From the NCBI GenBank assembly GCA_017935025.1, contig JAGBIL010000043.1, positions 1 to 34,629 of the forward strand: 34,629 bases of DNA. The letters are read 5' to 3'. The stretch comes from Opitutales bacterium (lineage in GTDB: Bacteria > Verrucomicrobiota > Verrucomicrobiia > Opitutales > UBA953). Each line of letters begins with the position of its first letter. Position 1 is the stretch's first letter. Positions 1 to 8,934 of this stretch are shown one piece after another. The notes beneath the pieces were generated by a model that saw only the letters and a list, made by a program, of their open reading frames with translations, was not told the DNA's origin and searched no databases. The translations under genes were made by a program, and so were the position numbers.

Positions 1-1107
1 CACCGCGGCTGGTTCCAATCCTCGCTCTGGACGAGCGTCATCAACTTCGGCTGCGCACCGTATAAAAAAGTCATCACACACGGCTTTGTCGTCAACGAAG
101 GCACGCGCCAGAAGATTTCCAAATCCGACGGCAAACCGCAAACCGCCGACGGCTACGTTTCCAAATACGGTGCGGACATCGTACGCCTTTGGATCGCTTC
201 GGAAAATTATCAGAACGACATTCCGCTCTCCGACGGCATTCTCGACGCGACGGCGACGCAGTACCGCAACATCCGCAACACGATCCGCTACCAGCTCTCG
301 AATCTTTACGACTTCGATCCCGCCAAGGATGCCGTTCCGTTTGCGGAACTGACGCTGATCGACAAGTGGGCGCTCGGAAAATTCTCCGCCCTCCTCGCCG
401 ACATTACCAAGTACTACGAAAACTACGAATTTCACAAGGCTTACGCGGCAATCGACGCGTTCACCGTGGAAACGCTTTCGGCGACGTATCACAACATTCT
501 TAAAGATCGCCTCTACACCTGCGCCGCCAACTCGCGGGAACGCCGCTCGTCGCAAACGGCGATTTACACGATTTTCACCGCGTACCTGAAAATGCTCGCG
601 CCGATGCTTCCGTTCACGACGGACGAAGCGTGGGGATTCTTCACGGCGAAAAACGAATACGCGAAAGATTCGATTCTTTTGCAGGATTGGCCGACGCTTG
701 CGCCGGAACTCGCGTTCCCGCAGGAAGTCTCCGAGTTCGACGCGCTGTTGAAAACGCTCGACGGCGTCAATCTGAAGCTCGACGCGCTCCGCTCCGCGAA
801 AGTCATCGGACAATCGCTCGAAGCCGTGCTGACGATTTCCGGCGACCCCGCCGATGCCGCGTTCGCGCTTTTGAAAAAGCACGCCGCCCTGCTCGCGGAA
901 ACCTTCATCGTTTCGGAAGTCCGCCTCGTCGATGCTCCTGCGGGAACGCCGCTCTCCATCGAAGCCGTCAAGGCGGAAACGCTCGGCTACGTCCGTTGCC
1001 CGCGCTCGTGGCGCTGGATGCCGGAACTCGTCGATGCGGGAACGTTCGGCAAAGTCTCCGCACGTTGCCGCGACGCTCTTAAGGAAAAATATCCGTCCGA
1101 GTTTTAA
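1..1107 (+). CDS. ileS: Isoleucyl-tRNA synthetase, C-terminal part (5' end outside the window)
   Basis: Class I aminoacyl-tRNA synthetase that charges tRNA-Ile in the cytoplasm. The frame is open from base 1, so only about 368 C-terminal residues of a usual 900-1000 residue protein are present. Near the start HRGWFQSSL and HGFVVNE are followed by KISKS, the KMSKS-loop variant that binds ATP and the tRNA 3' end; the anticodon-binding helical domain follows. The C-terminal tail, where many IleS proteins carry a four-cysteine zinc ribbon, has only two cysteines here (RCPRSW and ARCRD), so that site looks degenerate. Stop at 1105-1107. The next gene begins 39 bp downstream on the same strand, so co-transcription is likely. 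Confidence 0.95.
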   Translation, partial: HRGWFQSSLWTSVINFGCAPYKKVITHGFVVNEGTRQKISKSDGKPQTADGYVSKYGADIVRLWIASENYQNDIPLSDGILDATATQYRNIRNTIRYQLSNLYDFDPAKDAVPFAELTLIDKWALGKFSALLADITKYYENYEFHKAYAAIDAFTVETLSATYHNILKDRLYTCAANSRERRSSQTAIYTIFTAYLKMLAPMLPFTTDEAWGFFTAKNEYAKDSILLQDWPTLAPELAFPQEVSEFDALLKTLDGVNLKLDALRSAKVIGQSLEAVLTISGDPADAAFALLKKHAALLAETFIVSEVRLVDAPAGTPLSIEAVKAETLGYVRCPRSWRWMPELVDAGTFGKVSARCRDALKEKYPSEF

Positions 1108-1146
1108 TCAGAAAAAATCTCCCTAAAACCCGTTTAAATTTTTCAA

Positions 1147-2193
1147 ATGGCAACAAAATCCGCAAAATCCTCTGCGAAGAAGAAGCCGGCCGCAAAAGCG
1201 GCCCCGGCTCCGAAGAAGAGCGCGACCGAAAAGAAAGTTGCGCCCGAAAAAGTTTCCGCAAAAAAATCCGCCGCGCCCGTAAAGGCAAGCGTGACAAAAA
1301 AAGCGGCAAAAATGAAATCGAAAGCAAAAGTCGCCGAGCCCGCGAAAAACTCTCTCGCGGACATCGTTGTCCGCCGCGATGCGGAAACCGTCCAGACGAA
1401 AGTCATCACGCGCCGCCGCGGTCTCATCGCCTACACGCCGAAGGAACTCGAACTCATGTTCCTGCGTCGCGGGGCGAACAATATCAATTTGTTTAATCCG
1501 GCAACGGCGGACCAAACAGCCGTCAAGCCTGCCGTCGCCACACGCCAGATTCTGACGGAGCTGCCGAAAGCCAAACCGCGCAAGGTCGGAGCCGTCTCGC
1601 TCGACGAACTTTTCGGCTACAATCCGTTTGCGAAAGACAGCGTTTCCGCCGAGGAAAAAATGATTCCGGCGAAGTGGATTAAATATTACAAAAAACTCGT
1701 TTCGCTCAAGGTCGCGATTCAAAAGGAAATCGACGAGCATTCGCAAAACGCGTTCAGCCGTCAGGGCAAGGAAGACACGGGCGATCTTTCCGCCTCCTAC
1801 AGCCAGCACACCGCCGACATCGACAACGAAGCCTTCACGCGCGACTGCGCGCTCAGCCTCCTCGCAAGCAAGCAACAGGATCTCGCCGAAATCAATATCG
1901 CCATCGAGCGCATGAAAAAAGGCACCTACGGCATTTGCGAAATCACCGGCAAGCCGATTCCCGCCGAGCGCCTCCGCGACGTTCCCTTCACGCGCTATTC
2001 CATCGAAGGAAAGCTCGAAGCGGAAAAACAGCGCGCCGCAGCCGCACGTCGCCGCCGGGCCGCAGCCGCGACCGATATCGCCTCCGTTACCGACCTCGAA
2101 AACGACGTTCCGATCGTTTTCAGCGAAGATGACGATGCCGACCGCAAAAAAACTTCTTCCGCCGAGCCAGATCCGGAAAACGAAGCCAAGTAA
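1147..2193 (+). CDS. DksA/TraR-family regulator with a histone-H1-like N-terminal tail
   Basis: 348 residues. Residues 1-65 are almost wholly Lys/Ala/Pro/Ser (repeated AKK, KKSA and PAKK units), like bacterial histone-H1 tails, and probably bind DNA. The C-terminal part (about 170-290) is a DksA/TraR fold: a helical coiled-coil with EDTGDLS, then YGICEITGKPIPAERLRDVP and SIEGK. DksA proteins bind the RNA polymerase secondary channel. Here only one of the four zinc cysteines remains, as in some Bacteroidota/Verrucomicrobiota homologues, so the zinc finger is probably metal-free. The Glu/Asp-rich C-terminal tail is likely disordered. It follows ileS by 39 bp with no clear Shine-Dalgarno and ends at a strong terminator. 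Family assignment is good; target genes are unknown. Confidence 0.85.
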   Translation: MATKSAKSSAKKKPAAKAAPAPKKSATEKKVAPEKVSAKKSAAPVKASVTKKAAKMKSKAKVAEPAKNSLADIVVRRDAETVQTKVITRRRGLIAYTPKELELMFLRRGANNINLFNPATADQTAVKPAVATRQILTELPKAKPRKVGAVSLDELFGYNPFAKDSVSAEEKMIPAKWIKYYKKLVSLKVAIQKEIDEHSQNAFSRQGKEDTGDLSASYSQHTADIDNEAFTRDCALSLLASKQQDLAEINIAIERMKKGTYGICEITGKPIPAERLRDVPFTRYSIEGKLEAEKQRAAAARRRRAAAATDIASVTDLENDVPIVFSEDDDADRKKTSSAEPDPENEAK

Positions 2194-2207
2194 CCCGTGT
2201 TTCCCAG

Positions 2208-2241
2208 AAAAAAGACAGACGTTCCCGCGTCTGTCTTTTTT
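2208..2241 (+). terminator. Intrinsic terminator of the DksA-like gene, octamer in the loop
   Basis: A6, then stem GACAGACG, loop TTCCCG, stem CGTCTGTC, then T6. The stem is perfect, extended by A:T pairs, and lies 15 bp after the stop codon. Stem plus loop contains CGTTCCCG, the octamer over-represented throughout the window. It is nearly identical to the terminator after thiC. Confidence 0.9.
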
Positions 2242-2249
2242 ATCCTTAA

Positions 2250-4115
<1,866 letters not shown>

Positions 4116-4129
4116 CCCCCGCTTTCGAG

Positions 4130-4166
4130 AAAAAAAGACAGACGTTCCCGCGCCTGTCTTTTTTTT
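4130..4166 (+). terminator. Intrinsic terminator of thiC, octamer in the loop
   Basis: A7, then GACAGACG, loop TTCCCG, CGCCTGTC, T8. It is the same design as the terminator at 2208, with one A/C mismatch in the stem. It begins 15 bp after the thiC stop codon and contains CGTTCCCG. Confidence 0.88.
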
Positions 4167-4400
4167 ATCCGCAAATGCCCGCCGACAACAAAATCTCTCA
4201 CGCAGACACAAATACACGGATTTTTTATAAAAATCTCTGGTTTCTCTGTGTTAAAGAAAGAAAAATCCGTAAGTTTTCGTTCAAATCCGTGGTCCTAAAA
4301 ATGTCTCGCGTCTCACGGAAGCGGCGAGGACACCGCTTCTCCTATAAAAAAAACTTCGTACGTTCCCGCGAAAGCGGCGATGATGCCGCCGCGCCCAATT
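4167..4400. repeat. Intergenic region with degenerate repeat-like sequence and hairpins
   Basis: No gene seen. It contains CACGGATTTTT facing AAAAATCCGT, and a perfect GAAGCGG/CCGCTTC hairpin (4318-4339), followed by an octamer copy near 4364. Wording such as ACACGGA, ATCCGTGG and CTCTGTGTTAA resembles dispersed non-coding filler repeats that I associate with Verrucomicrobiota and Planctomycetota genomes. A related CACGGA-rich stretch lies at 5455-5482. It is located between a + strand terminator and the 3' end of a convergent gene. Confidence 0.4.
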
Positions 4401-5438
4401 TTAGCGGTAGTAAAAGGTGATGCGGGACGTTTCGCTGTTTTTTCCGATGAAGGCGACCATGTCTGCGCGCCACGGATCGAACGGTGCGCGGGAACTCACG
4501 GCATCAAGGCAAGCGTAAGTCGCCGGTTCGGACGCGTTTGAGAAAACAACGTGCGCGTTGTCCACCGTGCCGTCGGCGTTGAGCGTGTATTCAATGATGA
4601 CGTGCGCGGGAGGCTGGACAATGGCTGTGCGCCGCACGGCGATATACCACGCCGCCTGAATCGCTTCGAGCATACGCTGCGTGTAATCGCCGAACTCGCT
4701 GTACTTGGCATCGAGCGAGCAGGCGCCAATTTCATTTACGGCGGTGTTGCTGCGCATCGTGATGGATTTGAGTCCGGGCGGCGGAAGAACTTGCGGACGC
4801 GGTGCGGGTTCGGGAACAGAGTCGTCGCCCTGCTCGCCTTTTTTTGCGGGAGTTTCGCCTTTTGAGAGCGTTCCCGTCGAAACGGCGGGAGCGTCCACGC
4901 CCTGTTTTTTTGCGGATTCGCCCTCGCTCGGCGGTGCGGGAACGGCGGCAGGCGGATTCGGGGCGGGCGACGGATTGCGAAGCTCGGGCGGAAGGAGTTC
5001 TCGCGGGAGCGCAACATCGGAAACGGCACGGGAATCTTCGAGTTCACCGTCGTTGGTCGGCGTACGGTCCCGCGATTCGGGAGCCGGATTTTCCTGCGCA
5101 GCACGCTGGTCGGCGGCGGCGAAGAGGTCTTGGGTTTTCGGTGTTGCGACGGGTGCTTCCGGGTTTACGGGTGCAAATTGCGGTTTACGGCGAAATTCCT
5201 CCGGCAAAAGGTCTTCCGGAATTTCCTCAAAAATTTCTTTCGGCAAAATCTTTACCGGGTCGGCGGGAACAACGCTACGAGCAAGCATATCCAGCGTTTT
5301 CGGTGCCGCCTCGTAAATTGCACCGTGAATCGCAAGCGTCAGCGCCGCAGCAATTCCGAGCCGCCGCCACGAAAACGCACGGTAAACGACAGACGAAAGC
5401 GCCCGCCAATTTCCGTGTCTCGTTCCCGATTTTCCCAT
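4401..5438 (-). CDS. TonB/TolA-like energy-transducer protein
   Basis: 345 residues. It has a short basic cytoplasmic N-terminus, one membrane helix (about residues 27-45, rich in Ala/Leu/Ile) and a long Pro/Glu/Ala-rich periplasmic spacer (about 55-225). The C-terminal globular domain (about 235-345) contains an IEYTLNADGTVDNA-type stretch and a later APFDPW, the pattern of TonB/TolA C-terminal domains. Such proteins link an inner-membrane ExbBD/TolQR motor to the outer membrane. No exbB/exbD or tolQR partner is adjacent. The start is an ATG at 5438. It could be a TolA-type rather than TonB-type protein; length and spacer fit both. Confidence 0.75.
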   Translation of the reverse strand: MGKSGTRHGNWRALSSVVYRAFSWRRLGIAAALTLAIHGAIYEAAPKTLDMLARSVVPADPVKILPKEIFEEIPEDLLPEEFRRKPQFAPVNPEAPVATPKTQDLFAAADQRAAQENPAPESRDRTPTNDGELEDSRAVSDVALPRELLPPELRNPSPAPNPPAAVPAPPSEGESAKKQGVDAPAVSTGTLSKGETPAKKGEQGDDSVPEPAPRPQVLPPPGLKSITMRSNTAVNEIGACSLDAKYSEFGDYTQRMLEAIQAAWYIAVRRTAIVQPPAHVIIEYTLNADGTVDNAHVVFSNASEPATYACLDAVSSRAPFDPWRADMVAFIGKNSETSRITFYYR

Positions 5439-5450
5439 ACGAGCTTCAGT

Positions 5451-5486
5451 TTACCACGGATTAACACGGACATTCACGGATAAAAA
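5451..5486. repeat. Three spaced CACGGA copies
   Basis: CACGGATTAA, CACGGACATT and CACGGATAAA occur within about 30 bp between the TonB-like gene start and a terminator. The arrangement resembles the dispersed 'cacggattaa' filler repeats also hinted at in 4200-4290. Confidence 0.45.
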
Positions 5487-5487
5487 T

Positions 5488-5522
5488 GATAGCCGACGGG
5501 GTGATTCCTCCTGTCGGCTATC
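5488..5522 (-). terminator. Intrinsic terminator of the AsmA-like gene
   Basis: Perfect 10-bp stem GATAGCCGAC / GTCGGCTATC with a 15-nt loop. Read on the minus strand it is followed by ATTTTTATCC. It lies 22 bp past the stop codon of the upstream minus-strand gene and separates it from the TonB-like gene. Confidence 0.8.
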
Positions 5523-5544
5523 GAAAAATTCCGTACGTTTTTTT

Positions 5545-6645
5545 TTATTTTTTGTCTTCTTTTTTGTCGGATTTGAAGATGTTGAAAACGGCATCGGCGG
5601 CATCGGTAACGGCATCTGCCGTGGCTTTTGCGGCATCGCCCGTGAGGGTTGCCGCGTCGGAAACGGCACCGAGCGCAGCGTCGGTCGTCGCCTTGGCGGC
5701 ATCGCCCGTGAGTGCGGCGGCATCAGAAACGACGGTAACGGTCGCGTCTGCGGCGGCTTTTGCGGCATCTCCCGTCATGACGGCAGCGGCTTTTGCGGCG
5801 TCTCCGGTCATAACGGCGGCATCGGAAACAGCGCCGAACGCGGCGCTTGCCATATCGCCGAGAACGGACTTGCGGAAGAAGTCGATGACGCTCATGAAGT
5901 TTCCGGCGACTTTCGCACCGAAAGCAATCGGCGTCAGGTTTTCGTCCATGCCGATCCCTTGGCTGAAGTCTGCGGACATCGGCGGGAACACGACGGGCAT
6001 TCCGCGCAGATAAGCGGCAACGCGCACATTTTTGATAACAAGATAACGGGCCCCGATGAAAATTTCCTCCGCCGGTTCTTCCGAAGCCGCCGGAGCTTCT
6101 TCGGATTGGCTCGGCGTTCCCGCAGCGACTTCGTCTTCGGGCTTCGGCTCGCCCATAACGTTTTTCAAAATGACATTAACATTAGTTTCGCCAGAGAGCA
6201 GTTGCTCGTAATTTGCGGTCGGATTGAGAATTTCCAGGCGATCGAGCACTTTTTTCTGCGCGAAAAGCGAAAGCATATCCACATCCACATCGACCAGATC
6301 GACAGAGAAGACATCTTTCGTAAATGCACCGTTTTCGAGAACCGGCTTGCCGATGAAAACTTTTTCAAAGCGAACGTGCCCCGCAAGCGGATAAATTTTT
6401 GCGGATTCGACGGAGCATTGATCCACGCCGAGAAACGACGCACCGAACTTGTTTATGCCGAACTTAACAATCGGTCCCAAGAAAAATGCGAGGACCACCA
6501 GGACTGCGACAATCAATACGCCGAGCGCAATCAGGATGCGTTTAAACCAGCGGCACTTTTTCTTCGCAGAGGGAAGTGGCGCGGAGTTCCCCTCCGGCGG
6601 CGTTCCCGCAGGTTCTTTTTCAAAATCAGATTTATCGGGTTCCAT
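5545..6645 (-). CDS. AsmA-like single-pass membrane protein with C-terminal 11-residue repeats
   Basis: 366 residues from the ATG at 6645; an in-frame TTG at 6651 is less likely. A Pro/Glu-rich cytoplasmic tail is followed by a basic patch and one membrane helix (about 39-61). Residues about 65-260 resemble AsmA/DUF748-type periplasmic proteins (FEKVFIGKP, FSVDLVDVDVDM, VIKNVRV). An acidic Glu/Ala linker splits this domain. From about residue 273 the protein has seven consecutive 11-residue units, for example VSDAAALTGDA then AKATTDAALGA, forming predicted amphipathic helices like LEA or apolipoprotein repeats, and it ends in a charged KKEDKK tail. It lies downstream of nuoF, separated by a palindromic element, and has its own terminator. 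AsmA assignment is moderate; function is unknown. Confidence 0.65.
   Translation of the reverse strand: MEPDKSDFEKEPAGTPPEGNSAPLPSAKKKCRWFKRILIALGVLIVAVLVVLAFFLGPIVKFGINKFGASFLGVDQCSVESAKIYPLAGHVRFEKVFIGKPVLENGAFTKDVFSVDLVDVDVDMLSLFAQKKVLDRLEILNPTANYEQLLSGETNVNVILKNVMGEPKPEDEVAAGTPSQSEEAPAASEEPAEEIFIGARYLVIKNVRVAAYLRGMPVVFPPMSADFSQGIGMDENLTPIAFGAKVAGNFMSVIDFFRKSVLGDMASAAFGAVSDAAVMTGDAAKAAAVMTGDAAKAAADATVTVVSDAAALTGDAAKATTDAALGAVSDAATLTGDAAKATADAVTDAADAVFNIFKSDKKEDKK
5599..5829 (-). repeat. Coding tandem repeat, seven 33-bp (11-residue) units
   Basis: This encodes units alternating between VSDAAxxTGDA and AKAxxxDAxxxA inside the AsmA-like protein. At DNA level the 66-bp two-unit blocks are near-copies of one another (for example 5630-5695 and 5696-5761), so copy number may vary by recombination or slippage. 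Confidence 0.8.
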
Positions 6646-6675
6646 AATCAATAAGCGTCAGAAAAGTTGAAAAAC

Positions 6676-6781
6676 AGCACAAAGTATCAGGCATTAGGCA
6701 TCAAACAAAATGCCGAGGATTTTGCCGGAGGCAAAATCTTTAGCGTAAATACTTGATGCTCGATATTTGAAACTTTGTGCT
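6676..6781. repeat. Concentric palindromic intergenic element A
   Basis: There are three nested inverted repeats: outer AGCACAAAGT (6676-6685) with ACTTTGTGCT (6772-6781); middle GCATCAA (6698-6704) with TTGATGC (6753-6759); and inner GATTTTGCC-GGA-GGCAAAATC (6718-6738). It ends 3 bp from the nuoF stop codon, so on the minus strand it forms the 3' end of the nuo transcript. Element B at 32191-32285 has the same architecture and core. Confidence 0.75.
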
Positions 6782-6784
6782 ATT

Positions 6785-8161
6785 TTAAATCAACGGATAG
6801 CCCGTGAACGGGGACGGCTCGCCTTTGTTGCGGCGGCGGATGGATTCCGCGTATTCGTCACGGAATTTCGCGATCCCGCCCTGCACCGGCCAGGCTTCGC
6901 CTTCGCCGTGCGCGCAAATTGTGCGTCCGCAGATATTGTCGGCAACGTCCTTGAGCGTATCGAGGTCTTCCTCCGCACCGTTCCCGTCGCAAATACGCTT
7001 CGAGATGCGCGCCATCCAAATCGAACCTTCGCGGCAAGGCGTGCACTGCCCGCAGGATTCGTGTTTATAAAACGCGTTCAGGTTCGCGAGCGCCTGAATC
7101 ATTTCGACGGAATCGTCGAAAACAATCATGCCGCCCGTACCGATGGAAGAGCCGCACGCCATGAGGCTTGCCGCGTCGAGAGGAACGTCTTCCAAATAAA
7201 CTTCCCTGTCGTTCCCGTCGGCATCTTTGATTTTGTATTTTTCGTCGAAACGGAGCGGCTTCATCGAGGAACCGCCCGGGATAATCGCCTTGAATTTGCG
7301 TCCGGGAAGCGGACCGCCGCACATATCGTTGAGCAATTCGCCGACCGTTACCGAGCCCGATGCGATTTCAAAAATACCGGGCTTTGCGACCAAGCCGGAA
7401 ACGTTCATGATGCGCGTTCCCGCGTCGCTCTTCACGCCGATTGATGCGTATTTTTCGCCGCCCATTTCGACCGCATTCAAGCATTGGCAAACGGTTTCGA
7501 CGTTGTTGACAACCGTCGGGCAGTTGTAAAGCCCGAGCACCGCCGGGAAGTAAGGCGGCTTGATGCGCGGCTGACCGCGTTTGCCTTCGAGCGCTTCGAG
7601 CAAGCCCGTTTCTTCCCCGCAAACATACGCTCCCGCGCCGCGGTGAACGACGATTTCGAGCGAGAATCCGCTACCGAGAATGTTGTCGCCGACCAGATTT
7701 TTCGCGCGCGCCTCCTCGATGGCTTTTTCCAAAATTTGTGCTCCGTGGATGAATTCGCCGCGGATAAAGATGAACGCCTGCTTCGCCTGCGTCGCGTAAG
7801 AGCAAAGCACGATGCCTTCGATCAGCTGATGCGGATCGTAGTAAATCACCCAGCGGTCTTTGTGCGTACCGGGCTCAGATTCGTCCGCATTGACGACGAA
7901 GTAAATCGGTTTGCCGGATTTGCGGTCGAGAAATTTCCACTTCATACCTGCGGGAAAGCCCGCGCCACCGCGCCCTTTGATTCCCGCCTTTTCGACTTCG
8001 GAGCAAAGCGCTGCAGGATCGCCCGCCTTCATTGCTTTTTTCAGCGTTTCGTAGCCGCCGGCAGCAATGTAGGAATCAATATCCGGCTTGAAATCCGGAT
8101 TTTTAACGCGCTTGTAAACGATGAGCGTTTCCTTTGCGTGGAGAGGAAGATTTTCTTTCAT
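6785..8161 (-). CDS. nuoF: NADH-quinone oxidoreductase subunit F (NADH/FMN-binding)
   Basis: 458 residues, full length for the NuoF/51-kDa subunit of respiratory complex I, which takes electrons from NADH to FMN and the N3 [4Fe-4S] cluster. Visible: GRGGAGFPAGMKW (NADH/FMN glycine loop), NADESEPGTHKDR, AYVCGEETGLLEALEG and the cluster motif SCGQCTPCREG with a later conserved cysteine in ICGRTICAHGEG. It has neither an extra N-terminal thioredoxin-like domain nor C-terminal ferredoxin modules, which argues against a hydrogenase HndC/HydB-type homologue. It follows nuoE by 48 bp. No nuoG or other nuo gene follows in this window. Confidence 0.96.
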   Translation of the reverse strand: MKENLPLHAKETLIVYKRVKNPDFKPDIDSYIAAGGYETLKKAMKAGDPAALCSEVEKAGIKGRGGAGFPAGMKWKFLDRKSGKPIYFVVNADESEPGTHKDRWVIYYDPHQLIEGIVLCSYATQAKQAFIFIRGEFIHGAQILEKAIEEARAKNLVGDNILGSGFSLEIVVHRGAGAYVCGEETGLLEALEGKRGQPRIKPPYFPAVLGLYNCPTVVNNVETVCQCLNAVEMGGEKYASIGVKSDAGTRIMNVSGLVAKPGIFEIASGSVTVGELLNDMCGGPLPGRKFKAIIPGGSSMKPLRFDEKYKIKDADGNDREVYLEDVPLDAASLMACGSSIGTGGMIVFDDSVEMIQALANLNAFYKHESCGQCTPCREGSIWMARISKRICDGNGAEEDLDTLKDVADNICGRTICAHGEGEAWPVQGGIAKFRDEYAESIRRRNKGEPSPFTGYPLI

Positions 8162-8209
8162 GCTCTAAAAATTTTTGCGGTTAAACTTTTTCTTATTTCC
8201 GGAACGGGA

Positions 8210-8800
8210 TTACCCGAGCCACTCCGTGCGATCGCCGAACGTCGGCACTTTCTTTCCGTAGCCGGGATCGGTGAGCGAGGCACGAATTTTCTCCGCGAGC
8301 GCGGGAACGCTTTCCGGCGTCACTTTTTCGTAAAGTAAGTGATCGACCTGAACCACCGGTCCCGTGCCGCAACACGCGAGGCATTCGACAAATTCGAGCG
8401 TAACGTTCCCGTCCGCGCTCGTTTCGCCGCGCTTGCAACCGAATTCCGCTTCGAGAGCTTCCATCGTTTTGTAGCTCCCGCGAAGCGCGCAGGAAAGCGT
8501 GCGGCAAACTTTGACGTGGCGTTTCCCGATAGGATTCAAGCGGAACATCGGGTAAAACGTAACCACCTCGTAAACGTTAATCGGCTCGATTTCGAGCTTT
8601 GCCGCAATCCATTTCATTGCCGCGTCGGTAACATAGCCGAGTTCTTCCTGCGCAATATGCAAAAGCGGAAGCGTGGCGCTGCGTTTTTGAGGATATTTCG
8701 CGACGATTTTGTCCGCTTTCGCAAGCGTTTCCGGCTTCAAGCCTGTTGCCGCCGCAAGCGCCTCACAATTCGCACTCTCCGAACCGATATTGTTATTCAT
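8210..8800 (-). CDS. nuoE: NADH-quinone oxidoreductase subunit E ([2Fe-2S] subunit)
   Basis: 196 residues from the ATG at 8800; the frame is open further upstream, but that extension is basic, unlike the family and overlaps the divergent promoter region. It is a thioredoxin-like fold with four cysteines binding the N1a [2Fe-2S] cluster: CRTLSC (C-x4-C) and CLACC (C-x3-C). The N-terminal helical bundle includes LLHIAQEELGYV. It partners NuoF in the NADH-input module. It is the first gene of the minus-strand nuoEF unit, divergent from the PEP-CTERM gene 134 bp away. No strong Shine-Dalgarno is seen. Confidence 0.93.
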   Translation of the reverse strand: MNNNIGSESANCEALAAATGLKPETLAKADKIVAKYPQKRSATLPLLHIAQEELGYVTDAAMKWIAAKLEIEPINVYEVVTFYPMFRLNPIGKRHVKVCRTLSCALRGSYKTMEALEAEFGCKRGETSADGNVTLEFVECLACCGTGPVVQVDHLLYEKVTPESVPALAEKIRASLTDPGYGKKVPTFGDRTEWLG

Positions 8801-8934
8801 AAGAAAAAGGTTTTCTAAAAAGCGTTGTTGAAATGGATTCCGATTTCCTGAGAGTCTATCACGAAAATCCCGCAATTCGCACGCTAAAATTTTATGGAAT
8901 TTCCGCCGAAAAAAAGATTTCATGAAGAAACCTC

